This document shows, in pieces, positions 21,726-32,900 of a stretch of 64,000 bases of DNA; positions within the stretch are counted from its first letter, which is position 1; each line of letters opens with the position of its first letter. The stretch lies in the NCBI GenBank assembly GCA_031216445.1, contig CM062200.1:20939501-21003500 (forward strand), in the 5' to 3' direction. The DNA comes from Lateolabrax maculatus (taxonomy: Eukaryota > Chordata > Actinopteri > Acropomatiformes > Lateolabracidae). Under the pieces are notes generated by a model. It saw nothing but the letters and a program-made list of their open reading frames with translations. It was not told the origin of the DNA and searched no databases. A program made the translations under genes and the position numbers.

Positions 21726-21990
21726 GTGCACTCAGTCCGCTCTTCTCATTTCTCAGTTTGTCGATCCTCGATTCCTTTCCTTCCCTCCTGTCCTGGTGTC
21801 TTAGTCCCTCCCACCAGAGATGCGAGTGGAGGAGGCGAGGAAGAGACACGAGGAGTCGAGGCAACAGGCATTCAACAAAATGAGACATCCTTACTTCAGA
21901 GCCGCAATTTTGAATTGACGTGTGGCACAGATGCATCGTCTGTCCATTGTTTTGTTTCAGCCTACTGCTGTATTTTATGATCTCTGTCAG
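21726..21990 (-). repeat. Hairpin repeat family X, copy 2
   Basis: The reverse complement aligns with 8,073-8,338. The central inverted repeat is diverged but still present (CTCCTCGTGTCTC against GACACCAGGACAGGAGG on the minus strand). Confidence 0.7.
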
Positions 21991-22429
21991 AAGAGCAGAA
22001 TGTGACAAAATGTATGGATGTCACACATTTGTATTTTTTTTATAACAAACACACACACTCATATATATGGCCTTTATATTTGTTATTATGTCAAGCACTA
22101 CACGTTTGTATGAAAAGTACTATACAAATAAAGAGTTATATACACACAAACACATGTCTATCTAGCCTGTATATACAATGTATAGTAATATTCTGTCTCT
22201 CTGTGAGAATAGCACATTACGAGGCGCTTCACACACGGTGAAGGGCAGAATATTTTTTATTGCACATTTGATTATCTTAAATAACTAATACAACTTATGA
22301 ATGCAAAAGTTACACTTACGCTACATTTGGAGAGTCCTGCTCCAACCATGGTGTGTATATTCAAGCTGTGTGTCACGCCTCTTTTACATGTCGAGGTCGC
22401 TGAAAAGACTTCCGCAAAGGTTACACCTG

Positions 22430-22605
22430 TGCATCCTTGCTCATAGCTCCTCCAACAAACCTCCTGTCTCCTCGTTCCTCTCTCCTCCAGATGCATTTTA
22501 GGAACTGACACATCCTTAAAGATGGCGCTCTGAGATGGATATCTGGGTCACAGGCAAGAGGACGGAGGAGACGAGGAGGCACAAAATGGAAAAATGAGAA
22601 GAGCC
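22430..22605 (+). repeat. Hairpin repeat family X, diverged copy 3
   Basis: It shares the hairpin (CCTCCTGTCTCCTCGTTCC ... GAGGAGACGAGGAGG) and the end phrase AAATGAGAAGAG with copies 1 and 2. The middle part, including ACACATCCTTAAAGATGGCG, has diverged. Confidence 0.5.
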
Positions 22606-22639
22606 CAGTAACTTCTTGCAAATCTTGTTCTGTTGTTCT

Positions 22640-23614
22640 TGAAGCAGAGTAGTTTACCTCATTTTATAAATTCTATCTAAAGAGACTGGGCTTGAGTTGC
22701 ATGTAAAACTGTATATGTAGAACAAGAAAGCACTGTACCTTTTATTTAATTCAAATTTGCATTTAACATTTGTTTTGCTATGACAGCAGCTGAGCAATGG
22801 ATTCAGCAACACCACTGCCATTTAGCTGAATTTTTCAACTGAAAATGAGCTGAAAAGGTGGAATTCAGTTGTCTAAGTTTGATGAACAGTAAAGAAGTCA
22901 ATGTACAGAGGCTAACTAAGAACTTGTCATTAATTGGTTATCCACCAATTCAAAGTTGCATGTTTCATTTTCTTGGGTACACATTTGTTTTCACAAGTAA
23001 CACCCTGACATGGCATTTACAGTATTATTTGGTCACATAATTTATTGCTAAGCCAGGAATGTGAAACTCAAAGCTACTGTTTCTTTCCCATCCCTTCCTC
23101 AGTCACGTCACCCCTTATGCTTCTCTTGTCTTGTTTTCCCTTCTGTTTTTTCATTGATGTCCCCTTACTGACCAGTTTATCTTAATTTTATCCCCATGTC
23201 ATCTGGTATGTACTGTATCATTAACTTGCATCTCAGCAGTTACTCTTTGAACATAAAAAACAGACTTTCAATGAATTACTAATTCCTCCACTCAACCCTG
23301 AGACAAATAGGTTTACTGTAGGTGACAAAAGACAGGCAGTGTGCTGCTCTACTGCAACCCCAGCTGCTTTTGTTTGCTTTATGATTGGCTCTTTTTTTTT
23401 TTTTTTTTTTTTGGCTTTGCTTGTGTAGGGAGGCATAACCATTTCCAGGAATATGAAATATAAGAGTGTGGCAGTTGGTCACAATCAGCAATAGACTTGA
23501 ATGAGCTTGCCAGTTACTTTCAGTTTCATTTTTCTCTGATTTTGCTCAGAATGAAACACAATAAGAAAGGAGGAGGAGGAGGGGAGTTCATATGTTAAAA
23601 CTGGAGGGTTCTGG
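22640..23614. other. No gene recognised
   Basis: A pure T run lies at 23,392-23,412. Otherwise I see no supported feature. Confidence 0.35.
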
Positions 23615-23680
23615 TTTATAAACACCAACACCAAATTTCTGAGGGAGATGAACTGCAGATCTTGTCATTTGAAAGTTTAG
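23615..23680 (+). promoter_or_regulatory. Speculative promoter and 5' non-coding exon of the LOTUS/ATPase gene
   Basis: A TATA-like TTTATAAAC (23,615-23,623) is followed by a short stretch ending GAAAGTTTAG/GTAAGATTG, a near-perfect splice donor at 23,681. The first coding exon at 26,903 opens with a splice acceptor, so an upstream exon must exist. This is one candidate, with no direct proof. Confidence 0.25.
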
Positions 23681-24479
23681 GTAAGATTGACACAATCTCT
23701 TCTTTCTGCTTAGTCTTCATGCTACTTTGTACTGCTGACTCTGGTATATCTATGTGCCTCTATATATGTTGGCAATGTTATACTTAGGCTAATCAGCACC
23801 ACAGCTGTTTTGATACAACAAAACAAAACAAAAAACTATATGGATTTTATTTTTGATCAACTAGGGTAGTATCATCGATGGGTTAATAAGTGTAAACCAT
23901 TTCAACTTTGTGGTATCAATGAAAACATATGTTGTGCTGTCAGCTTTTTATGTATAGTCATAAACAAACACGGATGGAAGCCTAATAGGCGTGTCTCTGT
24001 TGGAAGAGAAAATAGTCCACCTTATTAATTAATCTGCTTAATTTATCATTTTCACTAAATGGGCAAATCAAATAAAATGGTCTGACAGATTTTCAGTCTT
24101 GTTCTTTCATCATATATCTAAATAAGGAAATAAGTAAGTAGGGTTGGGTAATGAACTCGTAACTTTTAAGGGTACCGGCTGAATTACATCTGTACTACCA
24201 CTTACCAATTCACATTACATCAATCGGTGCAAATTTCGGTACCAGAGAGTGCATCTGGGTGAGAGAGTAGGCGAAGGTAAATTATAACATTAGTTTTTAT
24301 AAAAGCGGACTCCGAAATTCCTTCTTCCTTACTTTGAGCGTGGCGTCAGCAGTGCACTGACCCGACTACAGGAGGTAATTCCGGAGTTGTCGGAAAATCA
24401 CTTTCGTGGGCCAAAGCTTGTCTATTAGACGCGAGATGGGTCACTTGGCTTTATTTTCACTGTCCAAAGCTTGTCTATT

Positions 24480-25359
24480 TGTGGAAGCCCATTTGCGCCA
24501 CTGTGAAGAAACAAATAACTGCCCTATAAGTCATCATAATTATGACTTAGTATCTCATAATTATGACTTATGAAGCCAGCTTCTCGGAGCGGGGCCTCAG
24601 CAGAACAGGCAAACCATGATGGAGAGATAGCGAAGAAGGTGAAGTACAGATAAGGTTTGAGTTAATGACAACTTCGCTCAGTAACAGAGTAGAGCGATTT
24701 ATTAAAACGGCTGTTCAACAAGCATAGACCTGCTTTGACCACAGTCTCTCGATATGTTTTACACAACCACAGTGCACTGGTTACGCTAACAGCTTAGCTA
24801 ACACACTGTGGGCATGTTTCTGCTTGTTGAACAGCCGTCTTGATAAATGACTCTGTTACCTGCGAAGGTGACCAGCGTATGTAGCCATCTCTCCGCTACT
24901 CCTCCGCACAAACAGACCCAGACAGGTAACGTTCACACAAATACTCTTTATTGTCGGCCCCACACACAGCAACAATATCCGCGTGAAGTGTCGTTCGCTC
25001 TCCCCCGCTGACCGGCTCCTCCGAGTGCACGTCGTACCGTGGTCAACCAAACAACCACCGCAGAAGTGCTGGAGGGCCGTCTCTTTGTCCTCGTCTGTGT
25101 GTGAGATCCACAACTCCACCTGCTGGACAGGAACAAGAATAATTAATAACAAGTATCAGAGGTGCCGATTAAAGTCACCCTGGCAACTGTTTCCCCGAAC
25201 CCCTACGACACATCTCTCGCCTGTAACTGAGCACAGACCAGGCCAACTTAGTCATAATTATGAGATAGCTATCTCATAATAATGACATACTATCTCATAA
25301 TTATGACTTACAGGATAGTTATTTTTTTTTCTTCACAGTGGCGCAAATGGGCTTCCATA
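24480..25359. mobile_element. Foldback element with about 90-base inverted ends
   Basis: The left end TGTGGAAGCCCATTTGCGCC and the right end on the minus strand TATGGAAGCCCATTTGCGCC continue as inverted repeats through CACTGTGAAGAAA and a run of TATCTCATAATTATGACT units. The flanks TCTATT (24,474-24,479) and TCTATT (25,360-25,365) look like a 6-base target duplication. No transposase is encoded. Confidence 0.8.
24671..24869. repeat. Inner inverted repeat inside the foldback element
   Basis: CTTCGCTCAGTAACAGAG ... CGGCTGTTCAACAAGCA on the left pairs with TGCTTGTTGAACAGCCG ... CTCTGTTACCTGCGAAG on the right, around a loop of about 90 bases. It may be a separate, smaller foldback insertion. Confidence 0.75.
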
Positions 25360-25789
25360 TCTATTAAACGCAAGAGGCGTCACTTGGCTTCATTTTAGTT
25401 GTCAATCTGTGTGTTGTGTCTCAAACGAGTATTTTTGTTTGCTTCCTGGGATCAAACGATCCTGATCTATTTATTTACTTAATAAAGCAAAGGATAAACA
25501 TGACAGTTAATTTAAGTCTTTGTTGTTATATATATATTAATAAATAAAACAATTTGTATAGGGGCAAGTAAAAATTGACTTTGGTCAAGTGGATTTTGGA
25601 ACCACTTGCTCAACCAGGAAAGTGAAGAATAAACATCCATGTTGAACCCTGGTATGTCCAAAACCTTAGTATGAAACCAATAGAGAGAGTAAAGTACAGA
25701 AAAAATGTACTGTTAGGTACCGCCACCACATTCCAGGTACCGGTACTGTTATCGGTTCAAATGTGAACAGTACCCACCTCTAAAAAATA

Positions 25790-26902
25790 AGGAGACTTTG
25801 CTGGCATTTTATTTTTTCATATATTTTATTATTTCATGTACAACAGACAGGCAATGTAGGCAACATTCTTGAATTCTCTCTTTTTTCAAACATTGATGAA
25901 TTGACACATTTGGCATATTTCTGCTAATAACAATAGTATGCATAATAAATTATGATATTATTAATGTTTAAGAAAAACATACACATATATATATTACATA
26001 TTCCTCAAACCTGCAATAATTGATTTTTGCAGACAACAAACTATAAACACAACTCTCAGTTCTTTTGCTGCGTAGAATTCCACTATGTTCACTAGACAGT
26101 CACTAACTTTATCTATCTGTTGTTTGGGGCTTATTTCTTTTTATGACAACACATCCCTGCTGAGTCTGAAGACAACACTGATAAGATGAAAAATGTGGAC
26201 AATGAGTAAAAACACAGTCTGTAAAGAGCTGAGGGGATCTGCAAATGACCCTTTTCGTATGCACATAGTCATTTGAACCATTTTTAATACAAAAATATTG
26301 GTTATAGGTTATAAACTAAGGTATTAACATTTTATTAACAAGTTTTTCAAGTTAATTGGCACTATAGCTATACTGATTTTTGAGGCTGATACCGATTTGA
26401 AAAATCCATCTGGCCAATATCTATTAAAAAGAAAAAAAAGAGAAAAAAGAAAATACATAACATAAACAATGAAAAATAAACTTGTCAGTGCTTGATTGAG
26501 TAATGGTGTCACTGTTTGTAAAGTACTTATATACCATATAGATATCTGCCTATTTTTCTTTTCAGTTCATGACAAACAAATCTTTTAAAAAAGCATCAGT
26601 AATTTTCTAAATAAGATGGTCACTGTAGTTTTTAGTAAATCTAAACTGGAGGAAATTGTGCATTTTTGGGGACTATTTCATTCATGGATTATTACACATT
26701 TGGTGCTCTAACAATATGTGGGATTGAATCAAAATATCAAAAATCATGGGATTTTTTGACAGTGAGAAAAATATGTAATAACATCAGTCTTATCCTTTAA
26801 AGCACATGCACTGAATGTAGCATATAAGTTAGAGCACAGACTACTTGGTAAACTACTTTCCTGTGTTTGTCTATTAATGGTGGCCTCTTTTTCCCCTGAT
26901 AG
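25790..26902. other. AT-rich upstream flank or 5' intron
   Basis: No gene or repeat was recognised. The end (CTCTTTTTCCCCTGATAG) is the splice acceptor of the first coding exon. Confidence 0.5.
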
Positions 26903-29900
26903 CATTACTCAAGATGGAGACGGTTCTGGAGAATATAGTGGCCATGGTGAAGCAGCACCCAGTTGGGATCCCCTTTAAAAAACTGGCTGTATTCTACAGC
27001 CAGACATACCACAAGAACCTGATTTTATCCTCCCTGGGCTTCAACTCCATGGCTAGCCTGGTAGCCTCTCTGGATAGGGATCTGGTTGTGGAGGGGAAAC
27101 TGGTGTTTCACAAGGACCATTGCTGTGAAAGTGGAGCCATAGCTGGAGCTGGGGCCTCAGCAAAAGCTACAGAAGACAACAAGTGGATTGAGAAGGTTCT
27201 GGAAAATATTGTGGCGATGATCAAAGAACATCCAGATGGGATTCCTTTGAAGAGGCTGGCTATAGTCTACAGCCAGAAATACCGCCACAACCTGGCCTTA
27301 GTCTCTTTGGGCTTTAAAACTATGTCCTCCCTGGTAGCATGTCTGAAAGGAGATCTAGTTGTCAGGGGGGATGTGGTGTTCCATAAGATCCATCCTCCAA
27401 GTCAGCCTGTAGCTGGGAAGTCAGCAAAAGCTACAGAGGACAGCAGGCCGGCAACACCAATGAAAACTGAATCACTTATCGCTACCCCTAGTGTTACTGT
27501 ACCAGAGGTGAATTTCAGCTCTAATGTACATCTATGGGCATTTGACTGTGAACCAATAATTCTATTTTAACTTGCTAGTAGTGACCCAGACAGTACACCT
27601 TTTATCCAAACATGACAGCTAATTACCTTGACACAGAACTCGACATTAACCAATGCACCATGACAGAAGGAAAGTAGACTTCATAAGTAGACATAACTCA
27701 TAGGCTCGACATGGGGTTGGTTACGAGTCTGCTATGGTACTGAGGCTTCATTGGAACATCAGACTTGCTGTCTGTCTAAATCTAAAAAAATGAAAAATAT
27801 TAGGGGCTGTTTGTGGGCCTAGTTGTTGTTAACTAAGCTCTTCTTATTTCTGTTTATTCAAAGTTGCAGTTTAAACAACTGTTATTATTTGACCTAAACC
27901 CAGTTGCTGTTTCTTGTGGAATTAACCAAATTTCCTCTAGAAGCAATACTTTTCGACTTCCCTAGCCTTTCTGTAGCACTAAAAGCCCATTGGTTCCTAC
28001 TGACGGAAATCTTTAAAAATGGATCACAAATATAAATCTGTGGACATGGTTTTGATTCACTGTGGTCAATTTGCATTTATAATCCATTTTGGCACAATTT
28101 TGACAATGTAATTCTTAAGTATATTAACAAATGAATAGTTTGAGTAATAGATGGTTAGTCAACTGAGGGGTGTACGCAAGTTCGACATAGCCAGGCTTTC
28201 TTTGCGTTAGCTACGTCAAAAGACCCTAAACCCCCAATTAGAGATAATAGGTATCACCACAGTGGTTATCAACTTAATTTGTTAACCTAGGCTTTCGTTG
28301 TCAGACTCGTTCCCACAAAAGTGGGCGTTTGGCATGATATTTGACTCCTCTCCTTCACAAAATGGACCGATCACGTGCCCCCTACTTCAGTCAAGAGGAA
28401 CAGCTCATTATGATGGAGAGCTATAAAGAATATAAAATAATTATTACAGCAAAAAGCAACACTGTTAGGCCTACTGCAAATAAGGCAAGAGAGGAATGCT
28501 GGAAGAAAATTTGTTATTGTGTAAAAAAGTTAATATATAAATAATACCACTCAATGTGCTCTCAATGCCTCCTGTTTATTTCTAAAGTGACAGCTGCACA
28601 TTCAGAGCTCTTAAACTTTAAACTTGTTAGAGCATATTTAAACATTATCCTTAAGAACAGCATTTAGGTCTGACACTGTCCCATAATAAAAGATAGATGG
28701 AAATCACTTCAGTTTTTATCCAAATCAAAGTGAAATTAATTTTATTGATTGAATATCGTCTGTGATAAATATAAATAGGCTAATCAGTTTTCTAATCGAT
28801 ACAAGCAATACAAGCAGTGTGGACCAAGCAAATGGACCAAGCATAAAAACATAATTCAAAGTGGTCTATAGTTGCTGTGCCTTCATCAGTTGTATAGTGT
28901 ATGGATGATAAGCTGTGTAAAGTTTAAAGTGTTAATATTACATGAAGCAAACGGGAAAAACATTATTTCCTGCATCACCAACTGAATGTATGTAGGTTCC
29001 TGTGGCAAAAAAACACAACCGGTTGTACAGTTTGCACTTCTGTAATAAAACGGCTTTGTTCAGTGACATTACTAACATGGGGCTGAACAAGTTTGCATAT
29101 ATGTCATATTTCCTCAGATGAGAATCTGATGAGAATGAGAATATCACTTGGAGAGAATATTGTCATGTAAATAATTTATTTAAAGATGATTTTAGGCTGA
29201 AACTGTGAACAAAAACCTGCTGTGGACCAGGTTGGGGGGCAGCATAAGTTACCATGCCAATCTAGCCAGATTTAAAGAGAGCCAACTTCATGACATTTAA
29301 AACTTTGGGTTTAGGCTCAAGATAACTCGCTAACCCATTAATCTTGGTTCCAAGTACACCCCTCTGGTCTCAATTCAAAAGCTTATAGTCATCATTGATG
29401 TAAACAAACCTTAAAAGGAATAAAAATATATTAAGCTTATAACTTAAATATATTTGTAGTTTGCATTTGGATGTTGGATTGTGCCTTTAACCTACTAATT
29501 TCATCTAAGAACTGACCTTTGACCTGTACAGCACACAAAGTAATACCACTGTCTACCCTTGTACTGTATGTCGTATGTGTATGTGTGGTATGTTTATGTG
29601 ACCTGGTCAATAAAAGTCTATTTATTTGTTCCAGGTGATGAAGAAGAATCAGTCCAGTCCATCAGTGGACCAGCTCCAAACCTGCTATTTTCAGCAGTTT
29701 GATGAACAACTGCCTCTCACACAATACATGTCTCTGTATGACAGCTGGGAAGCATCTGGCCCTAAGATGCTGCCACCTCACACTGAACCAACAGCAGATC
29801 CTAAGACTGTTGTATTGGAGATAACTGCAGGTTGCCAAACATGACAACATTCAGTTTCATGCAAAAAAACAAGGATTGTCACTCATCCATACTTATAAAT

Positions 29901-32900
29901 ATGTGTTTGCTATATCTTTCCACAGCTGCACAGAATGTTATGGGAGAGCATGAAAAAGAGCAGCAGCAACAGGCCACTGTGTCCAACTTCCTCTCTGGCT
30001 CTGACTTTCCGGTGCTCTGGGCAGATGTGAACTTGACCAAAGAGCAGAAGGGGAAAATTAGAGACCCAACCCAGAGAGAGGGCAGTGCCCCCGTGTTTAG
30101 AGAGGCTTATCATGCCCAGCTGAGAGAGGTCCATGGGGCTAATATGCGGGCAGTAGAGGCTACGGAGGAGCTCACAGGGAGAAGGAGGAACAGAGTCCTG
30201 GATGAGGATATGGTCAACAATTTGATGGATGATGTGATACGAGACATTGCTGCAGAGGGAGAGCTGGTGACAAAAGAGAAGGTGAGGAGTTAAAGGACAC
30301 ATTTTGAATCTTAAAGGAATAGTTTAACATTTTAGGAATAGTTTAACATTTTGGGAAATACAAAATTTACACATTAAACCATACATTTTTACACTACTTT
30401 TTGTTGATCACCTCCTGGCTCTAGCTTCATATATAGCAGACATGAGAGTGGTGTCCATCTTCACCTCTAAGTCTTGGCAAGACAGCAAATAAGGGTATGT
30501 CCCAACATGTTGAACTATGCAGGTGTAACAAAGCTAATAGCAGAGTGAGTAAGATGTCCTTCAAACACAGTCTACACACTCCTTAGAAGAGCTCTGATCA
30601 TCCAAAATAAGTGAAATCACCCGTGTGGATGTATCATGTATGGCTAGCCAAAGCTTGTCCAATATACTGTACATCTCGGGCTGACCCTTAACCCATTAAT
30701 GACTAACACGAAATGGAAATTTGCTGTGGAAACTGTCTAGACGTGGCTACAGATGACACAAACAATTTTTTTCATTTAATATATTTATCATGCCTTAATT
30801 GATAGACAGTTGATTTTATTTTTAAAAACGCAAAAACATCACAAAAACAAGTTTGTTTGACATGCTAAGTATCAGATTTACACTGGATCAAAGCACATAT
30901 TTTTAAAATGTAAGTTCTTCTGATTCAATGGTACCAAGCATTTGATATAACTCCTTGTATTTTTTTATAGTCATTTGTGTAGCATACTATATTTAGTTGT
31001 TAGTCACATAGGGTTAATCATTTTCTTACTTTTCACAAAAACACTAGTGGAAATACAGGTTCTTATGATCACATGTTTAAAAACATTTATGCACTTAATG
31101 ACCAGATAGTCTCAAGTAAGAATTAATTTTTAAAAAAAAATTGAGAAAATATCATCAAAATATGAGAAATGTAGCTGTAGGGTTTATGGGTCTGGCTGTT
31201 TTCTGATTAACTTATGACCCCTGTTCCTTCTTGAGGTCAATCATTAACAAACACACACACACACACACACACCTATACACACATGCGCACACGTTTGTTC
31301 CACTATCCCTGTGGGGACAGCACATTCCCCAGCCCCTTACCCTAACCTTAACCATGACAACTTAATGCCTAACCAAGTCTTAACCCTCAAAAAGCAGTCT
31401 CTACCACACAAGTCACACAATTCACTCAAGTCCCAATGGGTTAGTGTGCAGTCAGGTTACAGTCCCCACCGGGATATAAAAACAAGGTACACACACACTA
31501 CTTCCAACAGCAATTCTGTTTATTTATTTAATATTAAATACAAGGACATGTATGTAGCATAAATCAATGCCACGAACCACACACCATTTATAGCCTAAGT
31601 TAATTTGTAATGTCCGTCCCTAGATGGGCTTTTAAAACACATAAAACACAACAAGTACACAAGATACAACACAAGACACAAACTATAATACAATAAAGCA
31701 ACATAAAACAAGAAGCACGAGATCATTCATGACTAAATGACTGATCTCTCTTTAAAAACTGTTTTAGTTTGAGTTTAAAATTATCCCAGTCAGGATTCAG
31801 TTTGAGTTCTGCAGATAAGGATTCCACATGTTTATCCCCTGAACAGAAAAGGCTGTTTGTCCAAATGATATTATAATATTACATAATAGGGGATCATTAC
31901 CTCATCCACGCAGACATGTTGCTTGGTCTGGAAGCCTTTGGCAACCAGGTCAATAGCTTTGACGCAGCAGCAGTGGGCAGCACGGTGGTGCTGTGTTTAG
32001 CCCGTAAGTGCTCCGCGTTCTTCCTACAGGTTAGGTTCATTGGTGATTGTAGGTGTGAATGTGAGCTATGTGTCAGCCCTGTGATTGACTGGCGACCAGC
32101 GTTGCATGATGTGTGAAGATAATGATGATGTCCATAATGCTGCTGTGCCCCAGCTATTGACCAGGAAGAGATTTGAAGACACCCTCACGTGTTTACAGTC
32201 TTCCCCCTGGTGACAAACTTGGCATAGATTAGGCCCCTGGTAAACATGATGAATCAAAGATTTAGATTATGAACATCTGAATTCCTAACCTATAGTTCTA
32301 GAGGTGTTTTTTGGGAAAATTAAAAAACCAGAAACCCCTAGTGACTAACAATTTAAAAAATTATGTTAAGAAGAACATGCGCTGTAGCCTCATACTTTTT
32401 TTTTTTATTTGACAAATTTCAATGGATTTGTGGTTAGCTTAGCTAGTACTTAAATGAATGTTCTTATAAACAGCCACAGTTACGATTACAGTCTATATTT
32501 CTCACTCAAATGCATTGTGTGTATCCTTGCAACCTAACAAACACTTTGAATGATTTTCCTTCATCACATTTGCAAAGATGATTTTTTAAATATTTTGAAA
32601 CATAGGTTGTTTACATCCATGTTTGTTCACTCTTAGTCTTCTTTTCTCTTGCCTTTGCTGTTGGATTGCTATTTTTCTTGGCGTTTTACCACCACCAACT
32701 ATCAATCAGTAGAATAGTGTGAATCCTCCAACAGGAATGTACATTGTGTCACCTCTGTGCTCATGCACATACATGTGTCCTTATGCACGCCCAAGAAATA
32801 CAAACACTACACAGACCCACTCAAAAATGTTGCTCCATCCTGCTATAAGTGATAAAAAGAAAACTTATCACAAAAGAAATAAATCACAATACTTTAAAGC

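Larger units (their letters stand above)
24139..25782. mobile_element. Non-autonomous hAT-like element (host of the nest)
   Basis: The ends are inverted repeats: TAGGGTTGGGTAATGAAC at the left and, on the minus strand, TAGAGGTGGGTACTGTTCAC at the right, followed by GGTACCGG-type phrases on both sides. This is the TAGRGNTGGGTA end style of hAT elements. No clean 8-base target duplication is left. A foldback element sits inside it. No transposase reading is present. Confidence 0.6.
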
